Positions 51,038-60,169 of a stretch of DNA of 64,000 bases are shown piece by piece. A program made the translations under genes and the position numbers. How positions within the stretch are numbered: the stretch's first letter is position 1; the number at the start of each line of letters is the position of its first letter. This DNA comes from CADCWK01 sp965218235. GTDB lineage: Bacteria; Chloroflexota; Chloroflexia; Thermomicrobiales; UBA6265. The notes under the pieces were generated by a model. That model was not told where the DNA came from. It saw nothing but the letters and a program-made list of their open reading frames with translations, and searched no databases. The DNA lies in the NCBI GenBank assembly GCA_965218235.1, contig OZ244595.1, positions 372,001 through 436,000 on the forward strand. The letters are read 5' to 3'.

Positions 51038-52225
51038 ATGAGCGCGACCAGTGATGTCCGGCAGCACCAGGAGGAGCCACGACCGGCCGAGGGAACGACG
51101 CCGGCCGATGCCCTCGACACCAGTTCAGCACCGGCGGCCGGGCGCGACGTCTTCGCGATCCTCAAGCGGGTTTTCAGGAGTATCGGGCAGGACAAGCTGA
51201 CCCTGCAGGCGTCAGCCGTCGCCTACAACTTCATCTTCGCCGTTGCGCCGCTCCTGATCTTCGTGATGTCCCTGGCCGCCGCCGTCAGCCGAACCGTCAA
51301 CCCCAACACGGACGAGACCGTCCAGAACATCGTCAACTGGTTGGTCGAGCGGCTTCCGAGGACGACGGCAGAGGCGCTCGCGCCCGTGATCAGGGGCGCC
51401 CTTGAGCAGTCCGGCGGGGGCATCATCACGGTCGGCGCCCTCCTGGCGCTGTTCGGTGCCCGCGGGGCCATGGGCGCGTTGATCGTCGCGCTGAATGCCT
51501 CATACCGGGTCGAGGAGACCCGAGGGTTCATCCACAGGCAATTGCTCGCCATCGGGTTGACCTTCGCGACCGGACTCGGGATCATCCTCGCGATCGCGCT
51601 GTTCCTGCTTGGAGGCCAGGTCGGCACCTGGGTGGCCGACGCCGCCGGCATCGGCGACACCTGGGCGACGGTCTGGAACATCGCCCGCTTCCCACTGATC
51701 CTGGTCATCCTGGTCATCGCCCTTGCCGTGCTCTACAAGGCTGGCCCCAACACAGACATCCCGATCCGCTGGCTTAGCCCAGGAGCGGTCTTCGCCGTGA
51801 TCGGATGGGTTATAATCACGCTGTTTGTCAACATTTACTTCCAGTATGCCGGGTCTTACGCCGAATCCTACGGCGTGCTGGGTGGTGTGCTTGCCTTCAT
51901 CTTCTACCTCTACCTGATGAGCCTGGTCCTGCTGATCGGCGGCGAGCTCAACGCCGCCCTGGCCCGTCGTGTCCCGCAGGAGGACCAGGCGGCGCTGGAT
52001 CGGGAACCGGCGTCGGAGCCAGACCGCGTCGACGCGTCGGTCCGGACGGCGATCCACGACGCCCGGGCCGCGATCTCCCGCCCCATTGCGCCGACGCCGA
52101 TCGCCTCCGTGCAACCGACGGCCGCGGGTGCCGTTCGCAACCGCGGTCTGGTCATTCGCGGCCTCGCCGTCAGCGCCGGAGCCACGACCGCCGGCCTGAT
52201 CGCGGCGGTGATCCGGCGCCGTTGA
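51038..52225 (+). CDS. YihY/virulence factor BrkB family membrane protein
   Basis: A 395-residue inner-membrane protein. The family core is at residues about 50-310: DKLTLQASAVAYNFIFAVAP, RGAMGALIVALNASYRVEET, IRWLSPGAVFAVIGWVI and the GGELNAALARR end of the last helix. Six membrane segments are visible. A polar N-terminal tail and an Ala/Arg-rich C-terminal tail with a last hydrophobic stretch flank the core. It is not truly RNase BN; members are suspected transporters. Confidence 0.9.
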   Translation: MSATSDVRQHQEEPRPAEGTTPADALDTSSAPAAGRDVFAILKRVFRSIGQDKLTLQASAVAYNFIFAVAPLLIFVMSLAAAVSRTVNPNTDETVQNIVNWLVERLPRTTAEALAPVIRGALEQSGGGIITVGALLALFGARGAMGALIVALNASYRVEETRGFIHRQLLAIGLTFATGLGIILAIALFLLGGQVGTWVADAAGIGDTWATVWNIARFPLILVILVIALAVLYKAGPNTDIPIRWLSPGAVFAVIGWVIITLFVNIYFQYAGSYAESYGVLGGVLAFIFYLYLMSLVLLIGGELNAALARRVPQEDQAALDREPASEPDRVDASVRTAIHDARAAISRPIAPTPIASVQPTAAGAVRNRGLVIRGLAVSAGATTAGLIAAVIRRR

Positions 52226-52486
52226 GGCGCTCGATCAGCGCTCGAACAAGCCGTCTGGTCGGCGGCGATGCGTCCGGCCGCTGCCCAAAACGCGCATCTG
52301 CTACCCTGTCCCGGCCACGGTTGCTCCCGCATCTCACGACTCGTTCGGCCGAATGCGAAACAGCATTCACCGCTCGCGCGTTGTGGTGTGCGAGGGGAAG
52401 GCAGCCGATCGATGGATGTGGCACTCGGGACCTGGACGGACAGCCCGCTGGCGGACCGTTCCGCCGGCAGATACAGGGGAAGCGGC

Positions 52487-53062
52487 GTGACGGTGGCTGA
52501 TGGCGATCTCGTCGGGCGTGCCCGGGCGGGCGACCAGGCCGCGTTCTCCGCGCTCTTCGAGCAGTACCACGCCCAGATCCTCAACTACATCCACCGGATG
52601 GTGAACGACCGCTCGCTGGCGGAGGACCTCACCCAGGACACCTTCATCAAGGCCTGGAACGCCCTCGGCGGAACGCGGCCGGACCTGGCCTTCAAGCCCT
52701 GGCTCTACCGGATCGCCACCAACACCGCCATCAGCCACCTCCGCCGGCGCAAGCTGATCCAGTGGATCCCGTTCGTCGGCGGGGACGAGGACCTGCACCC
52801 CTCGGGCGAATCGGTCGAGGGCAACGTGACCCGTTCGCTCGACATCGATCAGGCCCTCAAACAGCTGCCCAAGCACTACGTCGCCGTCCTCCTCCTCCGT
52901 CACTATCAGGGACTGTCCCTCGCCGAGACCGCAAACGCATTGAAGATCACCGAGAACGCCGCCAAACTGCGGCTCTTTCGCGCGCGCAAGGCGTTCGCGG
53001 AGGTCTATGACGTCGAGCAGCCAGGCGCCCTCAAGCCGAGCCGGACAGAGGGTGGCCGTTGA
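52487..53062 (+). CDS. ECF-type RNA polymerase sigma factor
   Basis: A 191-residue sigma-70 family factor. Region 2 is ALFEQYHAQILNYIHRMVND, RSLAEDLTQDTFIKAWNAL and FKPWLYRIATNTAISHLRRR. Region 4 is ALKQLPKHYVAVLLLRHYQG and LSLAETANALKITENAAKLR. GTG 52487 follows AGGGGA at suitable spacing; an ATG at 52412 would add an unrelated tail. It overlaps the anti-sigma gene (TTGA), so the two are translationally coupled. Confidence 0.92.
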   Translation: MTVADGDLVGRARAGDQAAFSALFEQYHAQILNYIHRMVNDRSLAEDLTQDTFIKAWNALGGTRPDLAFKPWLYRIATNTAISHLRRRKLIQWIPFVGGDEDLHPSGESVEGNVTRSLDIDQALKQLPKHYVAVLLLRHYQGLSLAETANALKITENAAKLRLFRARKAFAEVYDVEQPGALKPSRTEGGR

Positions 53063-56000
53063 TCTCCCACGATGAAGCCAAGGCGCTGATCTCAGCCCGT
53101 CTGGACCGCCAGCTCGATCCGGCGTCCGAGCAACAGCTTGCCCAGCACCTCCAGGGATGCGAGAGCTGCCGGCGGTTTGCCGTACGGATGGCCGCGATGC
53201 AGACCGGCATCCGCGAGCTGCCGTACCTGCCGCCCTCCCCAACGGTCCGGCAGGCCGTCATGGCCGAAGTGCGGAACGGGCGCACCGTCACGGGCCGCCT
53301 GGCCGCCTGGCTGGGGCAGTTCAGCCTGTCACCCGGGCCGCTGGCCACGATCGGCGCCACCGCTGTCCTCGTGCTGGTCGTCGTCGCGACCCTGCTGACC
53401 AGCACCGTCCTCAACCAGGGTTCGGACGGCAACGACCCCTCCGGCACCCAGGTCGCGCTCCAGGGCGCTTCCGAGAACACCCGCGCCGCCGCGACTGTCA
53501 CCCAGGCCGAGAGCGAGCGAACCGGCACGCGGGCGCCAGCGGTGGCTCCGCCCGTCGCCACGGTCCCGAACGTCCCGGGCGATGGCAACGTCGCGACCGA
53601 GACGCCGATCAGCGCCCAAATCACGACCGCCACCGACGTTCCGGCCACCGACGTTCCGGCCACCGACGTTCCGGCCACCGACGTTCCGGCCACCGACGTT
53701 CCGGCCACCGACGTTCCGGCCACCGACGTTCCGGCCACCGACGTTCCGGCCACCGACGTTCCGGCCACCGACGTTCCGGCCACCGACGTTCCGGCCACCG
53801 ACGTTCCGGCCACCGACGTTCCGGCCACGGCTCCATCGATGCCGACGGCAACGCCGGATGACTCGGTCCAGGCTGCGTTGCTCCCACCGACCGAGACGAC
53901 CGGTGCATCGACCGCGCCCGATACCAGCCAGGCTCGATCTGGACCGACCACGACGCCGGACGTTGGCTCAACCGAACCCGCGCCGACGGAATCGGCCGAG
54001 CCAACGGCGACCGAAACGTCCAATGGGATCTCGGCCGCCCTGACGCGGCCAGCGACGCCCACGGCGACCGCCGAGCCCTCCGCCACGCCGGCCGAGATCC
54101 CAGCCACCACGCCGACTGGCGAACCCACCGCGAACGCTACCGCGGTTCCAACGTACGCGCCCACAGCCACTGCGACAGACGCGCCGACCGTGACAGCCGA
54201 ACCAACGGCCACGCCGACCGACGACCTAGCCCAGGCACCGATCGCGACGGCCGAACCAACGAACACCCCGACGGAGGAACCGGCCGCGACCTCGACCGCG
54301 ACGCCGACCGAGGCGCCGACTCGGACACCAACTGAGGTCCCGACAGCGACGAACGAACCAACTGCGTCACCGACCGACGAACCTACGGCGACGGCGTCGG
54401 CGACATCAACCGCGGAGCCAACCGCGACGCCGACCGACGAACCCACGGCGATGGCGACGGCGACCTCAACCGCGGAGCCAACCGCAACGCCGACCGAAGA
54501 GCCGACGGCGACGGCGACGGCGACGGCGGAGCCAACCGCAACGCCGACTGAAGAGCCGACGGCGATGGCGATGGCGACGGCGACGGCGACGGCGACGGCG
54601 ACCGAGGAGCCAACCGCGACCCAAACCGAGGAACCAACCGCAATCCCAACCGAAGAGCCCACGTTGACAGCTGAGCCGTCCGCCACAGCGACCGGGGAGA
54701 GCGGTCGTCGCGGCAACCCCGGGATCAACCCGACGGACAACAACACGCCCATCCCGGCCGGTGAGACCGAACCCGCCACGTCGCCAGCCGACGGGACAGA
54801 ACCAACCGTGGCGTCGGACGAAGGTCAGGCTCCGGATCAGACCGCCCCTGACGGCCAGGCGACCGAGACGCCCGCCGTAGTCCAGCCGGAGGACACCCCG
54901 ACGCCCGCGCCGACCGCGACCGAGATAGCGGCCAAGGCCCAGACGCCCACCCCGGCAACGACCACGACGCCGGGACGCCGCGGCATCAACCCGACTGACG
55001 GCAACACGCCGATTCCGGCCGGCGATCCCAACCAGCCGACCATCGAGCCGACGATCCCGGCGGTCGAGTCAGCGACTGAACCGGTCGAGCCAACCGCGAC
55101 GGTACCAACCAGCGGCGACGACCAGGTCATCCAGCCGCGGGGTTCCGACAACAGCGGCTCCGGCAACAGTGGTGATGACAACAGCGGCAACGGCGGCAAC
55201 GGCGGCAACGGCGGCTCCGGCAACGGCGGCAACGGCGGTGACGGCGGTGACGGCACGGACACGACCGGCGGCGGAGTGGGTGCTGGTGACTTCAGCATCG
55301 ATTCCGCACCGGTCACGACCGGCGTCTCGCTCGGGGCGGCGCCACCGGGCCCGCTCCGGGTCTCGCCCGACGGCGGCCTGTTCCTCTTCAGCGATGGCGG
55401 GAACACGATCGGCGTCGCCAGCTTCAATGGCGGCGAGACGGTACTCGGGACCTTCTACTACCCGGTCTGGACCAGCCAGGGTCAGGTCCTCGCCACCTAC
55501 TACCCGGACAACAGCGGCAGCTCGGCGATCGGGCTGATCAGCCTGGAGGGCGGCCTCACCGCCGTCACCACGCCCGATCCGGACGATGCCGGCCGGCGGG
55601 ACATCGCGGCCGGCGAGATCGGCGGCTCGCTCTACTACCAGCGCAACTGGCCCAATGAGCCGGACCGCGGGATCGAGCTCCACCGCGTCTCCGGCGGCAA
55701 CGACGAGGTGATCTGGGAGGACACGGGGCTGGTCCCCGTCAGCAAGCATCCGAGCCTGAGTCCGAACGGCACGTTCCTGATCGCGACGAACGATGGCTGG
55801 TATCAGGTCGATGGGAATGGCGGTGCCTCTGCCCTCGGCGGGTCGGTCGGCGTTGAACCGGTCGGGATCGCCTTCGGACCGGGCGGCGCGGTGGCCGTTC
55901 TCGGCGGTGGCCAACTCGCCCTCGGCACGGTCGGCAACCCCGGCGGCGGCACGGTGATCGGTGGCGTCGGCGACGGGGCCGGAGTGGCATGGTCCCCGGA

Positions 56001-56190
56001 CGGCAGCCGGATCGCCGTCGCGTCCGGGCCGGTCGTCAGCATCTACGACACCGGCGGCAATCTGCTCCGGACGTTCACGTCCGACGCCGGCGCCCTGCTG
56101 AGCGGTCTGCTCTGGAGTGGCGACCTGCTCGTCGTGCGGGGGGGTGGCCAGCCCGGAGTGATCAGCATCCCGGCCAGCGCATTACCCTGA
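53059..56190 (+). CDS. Giant anti-sigma factor with Thr/Pro stalk and beta-propeller-like ectodomain
   Basis: A 1043-residue protein starting at TTG 53059. Residues 1-60 are a zinc-binding anti-sigma domain (HLQGCESCRRF gives the His-x3-Cys-x2-Cys pattern). A membrane helix lies at about 96-118 (ATIGATAVLVLVVVATLL). Residues about 190-560 are a low-complexity stalk of Thr, Ala, Pro and Glu, including 13 copies of ATDVP and many TATPTEEPTATA-like units. A Gly/Asn/Ser-rich segment (about 700-735) leads to a C-terminal domain (about 755-1043) with repeated blades such as GPLRVSPDGGLFLFSDGG and GAGVAWSPDGSRIAVASG, typical of TolB/WD40-like propellers. It probably holds the partner sigma factor until an outside signal arrives. 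Confidence 0.85.
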   Translation: MISHDEAKALISARLDRQLDPASEQQLAQHLQGCESCRRFAVRMAAMQTGIRELPYLPPSPTVRQAVMAEVRNGRTVTGRLAAWLGQFSLSPGPLATIGATAVLVLVVVATLLTSTVLNQGSDGNDPSGTQVALQGASENTRAAATVTQAESERTGTRAPAVAPPVATVPNVPGDGNVATETPISAQITTATDVPATDVPATDVPATDVPATDVPATDVPATDVPATDVPATDVPATDVPATDVPATDVPATDVPATAPSMPTATPDDSVQAALLPPTETTGASTAPDTSQARSGPTTTPDVGSTEPAPTESAEPTATETSNGISAALTRPATPTATAEPSATPAEIPATTPTGEPTANATAVPTYAPTATATDAPTVTAEPTATPTDDLAQAPIATAEPTNTPTEEPAATSTATPTEAPTRTPTEVPTATNEPTASPTDEPTATASATSTAEPTATPTDEPTAMATATSTAEPTATPTEEPTATATATAEPTATPTEEPTAMAMATATATATATEEPTATQTEEPTAIPTEEPTLTAEPSATATGESGRRGNPGINPTDNNTPIPAGETEPATSPADGTEPTVASDEGQAPDQTAPDGQATETPAVVQPEDTPTPAPTATEIAAKAQTPTPATTTTPGRRGINPTDGNTPIPAGDPNQPTIEPTIPAVESATEPVEPTATVPTSGDDQVIQPRGSDNSGSGNSGDDNSGNGGNGGNGGSGNGGNGGDGGDGTDTTGGGVGAGDFSIDSAPVTTGVSLGAAPPGPLRVSPDGGLFLFSDGGNTIGVASFNGGETVLGTFYYPVWTSQGQVLATYYPDNSGSSAIGLISLEGGLTAVTTPDPDDAGRRDIAAGEIGGSLYYQRNWPNEPDRGIELHRVSGGNDEVIWEDTGLVPVSKHPSLSPNGTFLIATNDGWYQVDGNGGASALGGSVGVEPVGIAFGPGGAVAVLGGGQLALGTVGNPGGGTVIGGVGDGAGVAWSPDGSRIAVASGPVVSIYDTGGNLLRTFTSDAGALLSGLLWSGDLLVVRGGGQPGVISIPASALP
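53629..53823. repeat. Thirteen copies of a 15-bp coding repeat
   Basis: GCCACCGACGTTCCG is repeated 13 times without change and encodes (ATDVP)13 in the stalk of the anti-sigma protein. The lack of even silent differences points to recent expansion. Confidence 0.95.
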
Positions 56191-56318
56191 CGCCTTCGGG
56201 ATGACCAATGTATTACCCTTTCGGCGACCGGGGTCAGGGTCCAATCGTGCTGGCCGGAACTGCCGAGTTGGCCCCAGGCCATCTGCTAGACTGACCGGAA
56301 TCCGCGAGGTGGGCGCCA

Positions 56319-56903
56319 ATGACCGCGGACGAACGGGTGCAGTCGGGTGTGCGCTTCGGGCGGACGGTCCTGCTGACGGCCGAGGGAGAACTCTCCCGGC
56401 AGGCAGTCGACGTGCTGATGATCGCGGCCAACGTGCGCGGGGTCATGGGGACGGGTGGAGTCCGGCTGGCCGGTGGCGCCGATATCGAGCGAGCGGCGAT
56501 GGCCCAGGCCCCGCTCACCCTGGGCACAGCGATCTTCACCCTCCCCGGTCTGCTCGGCGAACGCGGGGTGCGGGCGGTCGCGCACTGCGTGATCAACGAG
56601 CAACTCGGTGGTCCGGTCCGGGCCGGGATCGTCCGCCGGACGATCCCGTTCGCGCTCAGGGGCGTCGAGGAACGCCGGTACCACTCACTGGCAGTGCCAC
56701 TGCTCGGCGGCGGCAGTGCCCCGGGACAGCTGGCGCCGACGCTCGTCGCGACGACGATCGTCGAGGAGATCGTCGCCCACCTGCGCCGGGTCACCAGCCG
56801 GATCGAGCGGATCACGCTGGTGTCACGCTCGGCGGAGGACATTCGCATCCTGGACGACGTACTTCGAGTCGCGCGTGACCACGCCTGGGGGCTGCCCCGA
56901 TGA
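56319..56903 (+). CDS. Macro domain (ADP-ribose binding) protein
   Basis: A 194-residue protein. VDVLMIAANVRGVMGTGGVR followed by LAGGADIERAAM aligns with the VNAAN...GGGGVA...IHRAAG binding loop of macro domains, and RAVAHCVINEQLGG plus SLAVPLLGGGSAPG with the second loop. The usual Asn-Ala-Ala-Asn is Ile-Ala-Ala-Asn. It may bind or remove ADP-ribose. The stop overlaps the start of the hydrolase gene (ATGA). Confidence 0.72.
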   Translation: MTADERVQSGVRFGRTVLLTAEGELSRQAVDVLMIAANVRGVMGTGGVRLAGGADIERAAMAQAPLTLGTAIFTLPGLLGERGVRAVAHCVINEQLGGPVRAGIVRRTIPFALRGVEERRYHSLAVPLLGGGSAPGQLAPTLVATTIVEEIVAHLRRVTSRIERITLVSRSAEDIRILDDVLRVARDHAWGLPR

Positions 56904-59900
56904 GACCGGCGAGACCCGGCAACGATCCGTACCGCCGCGATGACGCCCGACGCGACCGCCGGGCCAATCCGCCCGACGACCGCAATCGGGAGCGCGAGGG
57001 GTACGCCCCGGCGCCGGACAGCTACGAGCCGGACAACTACGGGACGGCCTCGCGCGACGCCGATCCTCGCGGGTCTCGCCGTCGCGACCCGCGAGACCGG
57101 GACGCGGGTGCCGCTGATGCTCCGCCTCGAGATCGCTTTCGCCAGCCCGGACCGGCCAGACCGGTCGACGACCGGCGCGTCCGCCGCTCCAGCGAAGGGG
57201 CCGGCGATCCATACCTTTCCCGCGATCAGGACCGGCAGACCCGCCCGGCGCCACGAATGGACCGTTCCGGGTTCGGCCGTGCGCGCGATGACCGTTCCAG
57301 AGACTACCCGCCAGCGGACCCGCCACCCCGGCCGCGCTACGGAACCATCTCTCCCTCGGACGACCTCGCGTGGCCCGACGCCGAGCCGGCCGAGGCCGAC
57401 TGGCAGCCCGCCGATCCCCGAGCGCGGGGGTCGGGCAGCCGGAACGCGCCACCGCCTCGCGAAGAGCCATACCCCCGGCAGACCTATGGTGCCGTTCCGG
57501 AGAACCGATTCGAGCCGCCCACGCGCCAGCCAGCCTGGTCCACCTACGAGGCGAACCCACGACCGATCATTGACGACGACCTCGCCTATGACGTCTCCCG
57601 TGAGGACGACGAGCCCGCCCGCCGCACCGATGGTGATCCGACCGGCGACGATTTGTCCGGCACCTGGCCCGCGCCGAGGACCAACATCGGCGCGGAACCC
57701 GATTCGGTCGACGGGGAATGGTATCGGACGGAGCAGGATCTGGCGCAAGGGGACGAGCTGGCCGAAGACGTCGACAGAACCGAGCCCCTTCGTGACGATG
57801 ACCCGCGAGCCGCCGTCTTCGACGACCCCGACCGCCCGTCGCGGCGATCGTCCAGCCACGGCGATGGCGTCCGTCCGCCTGTCTGGGGCATGTCCGGCTA
57901 CGCCTGGCGCTTCGCCCGCCGACTGACCATCCCCCGGACCAATCGTCTGCTGCGATTCGGCGCGAGCCGCGTCCTGCCGGCCTCGACCCAGGCCCGCTTC
58001 GAGGCGATGGGTCTGCCGCCAACCGAGGTCGACGAGACCCTCAGGCAGGTCCGGTCGCTCGACGACTGGGCCGAGGCCTGGACCGGGACCGCGCAGCGCT
58101 TCCTCGGCGAGACGCGGCGTGGGGGCGACATGACACCGGTCGAGGCCGCCCGCTCCCGCCAGCTCGCCGCTCTCTGCTACCACGTCGCCGCGTTCTTTGC
58201 CTTCGGTGACGACCGGCTGGCCCGAACGTCCCGTAGCGCCGCGACGACGCTGTTTGGCCAGTCGCTCGGGTTGCTCATGCCGGAGACACGCCAGGTCAAC
58301 GTCCGCTGGCGCTCGAAGACCATGCCCGGCTACCTGACCGTGCCGTCGTGGGCGACCGGACGGCGGCCGCTGGCGGTCCTGCTCAACGGCGCGACGACGA
58401 GCCGGGAGGAGTTGATCCTCTGGTCCGACGAGTTCCTCGCCCAGGGGATCGCCGTGCTGGCCCTCGATACGCCTGGCTTCGGCGAAGGGACCGCGCTCGG
58501 GACGGTCTCGCTCGACAATGACGACATCATGGACGGCATCTTCGAGCTGGCCGAATCCGACCCCGGGCTGGACCCGACCAAGGTCTCGCTGATCGGCATC
58601 AGCCTCGGCGGCACGATGGCATTCCGGGCCGCGGCCGGCGAGCGGCGCGTCTCGGCCGTCGTCGCCGTCACTCCGGTCTTCGAGCCCGCCCGCTGGCTGG
58701 GCGCCTCCAGCAAGGTGTCACTGGCCCAGATGGTGCCGCTGTTCGGCGGTTACGATCAACTGGCCGACTTCGTCCTCGGGCTCGATATGCCGGCCACGCT
58801 GGCCGAGACCCAGGCGCAGGTCCTCGTCTTCGGAGCGGGGAAGGACCTCGTCGTCCCGCCTCCGGAGGCCAGTCGCCTGGCGGCGGCTCTCGGGGAGCAG
58901 TCGACCCTCGTCTGGTTCGACGACGCCGGCCACGCCCTGTTCGATGTCGTCCCGGAGTGGACCCGTGAGGCGGCCGAATGGCTCGCCGTCGTGATGGACG
59001 TCTCCGACGCGCCGATCTTCACCGAGCCGGCTGACGACGACCACGAGGAGCCCTATCCGTCGGACGACGAATCTCAGGGCGGCGGCAAACTGAACGCGGA
59101 CGCCCACCAGCTGGGGTCGCCCGTGCTGGACGTCCCGGAGGTCGACCAGCCGGTCGAGCCGGAAACGTCATTCCTCCCCGACCACCGGCCGTCGCCGCGA
59201 CGTCGCGGTCCGGCCCCATCGCCTCAGCCGGACCGGCCGCGGATGACTCAGGCGCCCGCCCCGCCCGTACCGGAGCCCGAGCCCTACGGCGCAGGTGTCT
59301 TCGACGCCAGTGAGGGGCCAGAGCGACGAAGCGAGGAGCAGCGTGGCTACGAGACGGGCGTCTTCGGACCGCTCGGTCCGGCCGCGGCACGGATCCTTGC
59401 CGACGAGCCGACTCCTCAGCCTGGCAGCCCGGAGTGGGGCGACTGGGACAGTCATCCGTGGACCAGCGGCGAGACGCCCAGTTCGCCATGGGACGAACCG
59501 GGCGATCGATCGACCACATCGACTGCCCGCCTCTGGGAATCGCCAGAGCCTGGTACCCGTCCGGCCCCGGAGTTTCATCCGACGATGGCCAGCTCGGTCG
59601 AGCGACCGGCCGAGCGACCGGCCGAGCGACCGGCCGAGCGACCGGCCGAGCAGACGCCGATCATGACGCCAGCGACCGAACCCAGCCCCACCGCGCCCTC
59701 CCGGCAAGCCACCCCAACCGGGGACTACCTGACGGCGAGCGGCCCCTCAGTCGGCCGCGGCCGCACCTCCGGACCATTCGTGACCGTCCCGGCCAGCGAC
59801 GCCGACCAGACGACCGGGAGCGAAACGGGTGGGACCGCCCCCAGGGAGTCGGAGTCCGAGGACGCCAGGGTCTCCGGGGTGGGCTGGATCGATCCAGCCG

Positions 59901-60013
59901 GCTCTCCCGGAGAGAAAACCCCCGAGGAGGAGAAGCCGGACGGCGTCATCGAGACGAACCCGGACGACGACACCCACGCTCCGTTCCGTCCGCCATCCAG
60001 CCAGACGGAGTAG
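56900..60013 (+). CDS. Alpha/beta hydrolase with long disordered N- and C-terminal regions
   Basis: A 1037-residue protein. Residues 1 to about 330 are a charged Arg/Asp/Pro-rich disordered region. Residues about 335-700 are an alpha/beta hydrolase of the FrsA/DUF1100 type: LNGATTSREELILWSDEFLA, the nucleophile elbow GISLGGT (Ser568), a late aspartate in LVFGAGKDLVVPPP, and the catalytic His in FDDAGHALFDVV. The remaining 330 residues are again disordered and include tandem RPAE units coded by a 12-bp repeat (about 59598-59648). No membrane segment is seen. It is coupled to the macro-domain gene; the substrate is unknown. The disordered ends resemble scaffolds or phase-separating proteins. 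Confidence 0.75.
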   Translation: MRPARPGNDPYRRDDARRDRRANPPDDRNREREGYAPAPDSYEPDNYGTASRDADPRGSRRRDPRDRDAGAADAPPRDRFRQPGPARPVDDRRVRRSSEGAGDPYLSRDQDRQTRPAPRMDRSGFGRARDDRSRDYPPADPPPRPRYGTISPSDDLAWPDAEPAEADWQPADPRARGSGSRNAPPPREEPYPRQTYGAVPENRFEPPTRQPAWSTYEANPRPIIDDDLAYDVSREDDEPARRTDGDPTGDDLSGTWPAPRTNIGAEPDSVDGEWYRTEQDLAQGDELAEDVDRTEPLRDDDPRAAVFDDPDRPSRRSSSHGDGVRPPVWGMSGYAWRFARRLTIPRTNRLLRFGASRVLPASTQARFEAMGLPPTEVDETLRQVRSLDDWAEAWTGTAQRFLGETRRGGDMTPVEAARSRQLAALCYHVAAFFAFGDDRLARTSRSAATTLFGQSLGLLMPETRQVNVRWRSKTMPGYLTVPSWATGRRPLAVLLNGATTSREELILWSDEFLAQGIAVLALDTPGFGEGTALGTVSLDNDDIMDGIFELAESDPGLDPTKVSLIGISLGGTMAFRAAAGERRVSAVVAVTPVFEPARWLGASSKVSLAQMVPLFGGYDQLADFVLGLDMPATLAETQAQVLVFGAGKDLVVPPPEASRLAAALGEQSTLVWFDDAGHALFDVVPEWTREAAEWLAVVMDVSDAPIFTEPADDDHEEPYPSDDESQGGGKLNADAHQLGSPVLDVPEVDQPVEPETSFLPDHRPSPRRRGPAPSPQPDRPRMTQAPAPPVPEPEPYGAGVFDASEGPERRSEEQRGYETGVFGPLGPAAARILADEPTPQPGSPEWGDWDSHPWTSGETPSSPWDEPGDRSTTSTARLWESPEPGTRPAPEFHPTMASSVERPAERPAERPAERPAEQTPIMTPATEPSPTAPSRQATPTGDYLTASGPSVGRGRTSGPFVTVPASDADQTTGSETGGTAPRESESEDARVSGVGWIDPAGSPGEKTPEEEKPDGVIETNPDDDTHAPFRPPSSQTE

Positions 60014-60169
60014 TGGCGGTCCGGCCCGGAGAACGGATCGGCACCAGCGCGGACCAGTTCATGCGACCACGTCGGAACCAGGCGACGGGCCCGCCGACCT
60101 ACCCGCCGTATCCATCTGGCCCGCCCATCGTCTTCCCGATCCCGGGAGTCAAGGAAGTCCAGACAAGGC

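Noticed and set aside
53031..54779. Minus-strand frame with repeated VAGTS units
   Set aside because: Antisense of the ATDVP stalk repeats of the anti-sigma protein.
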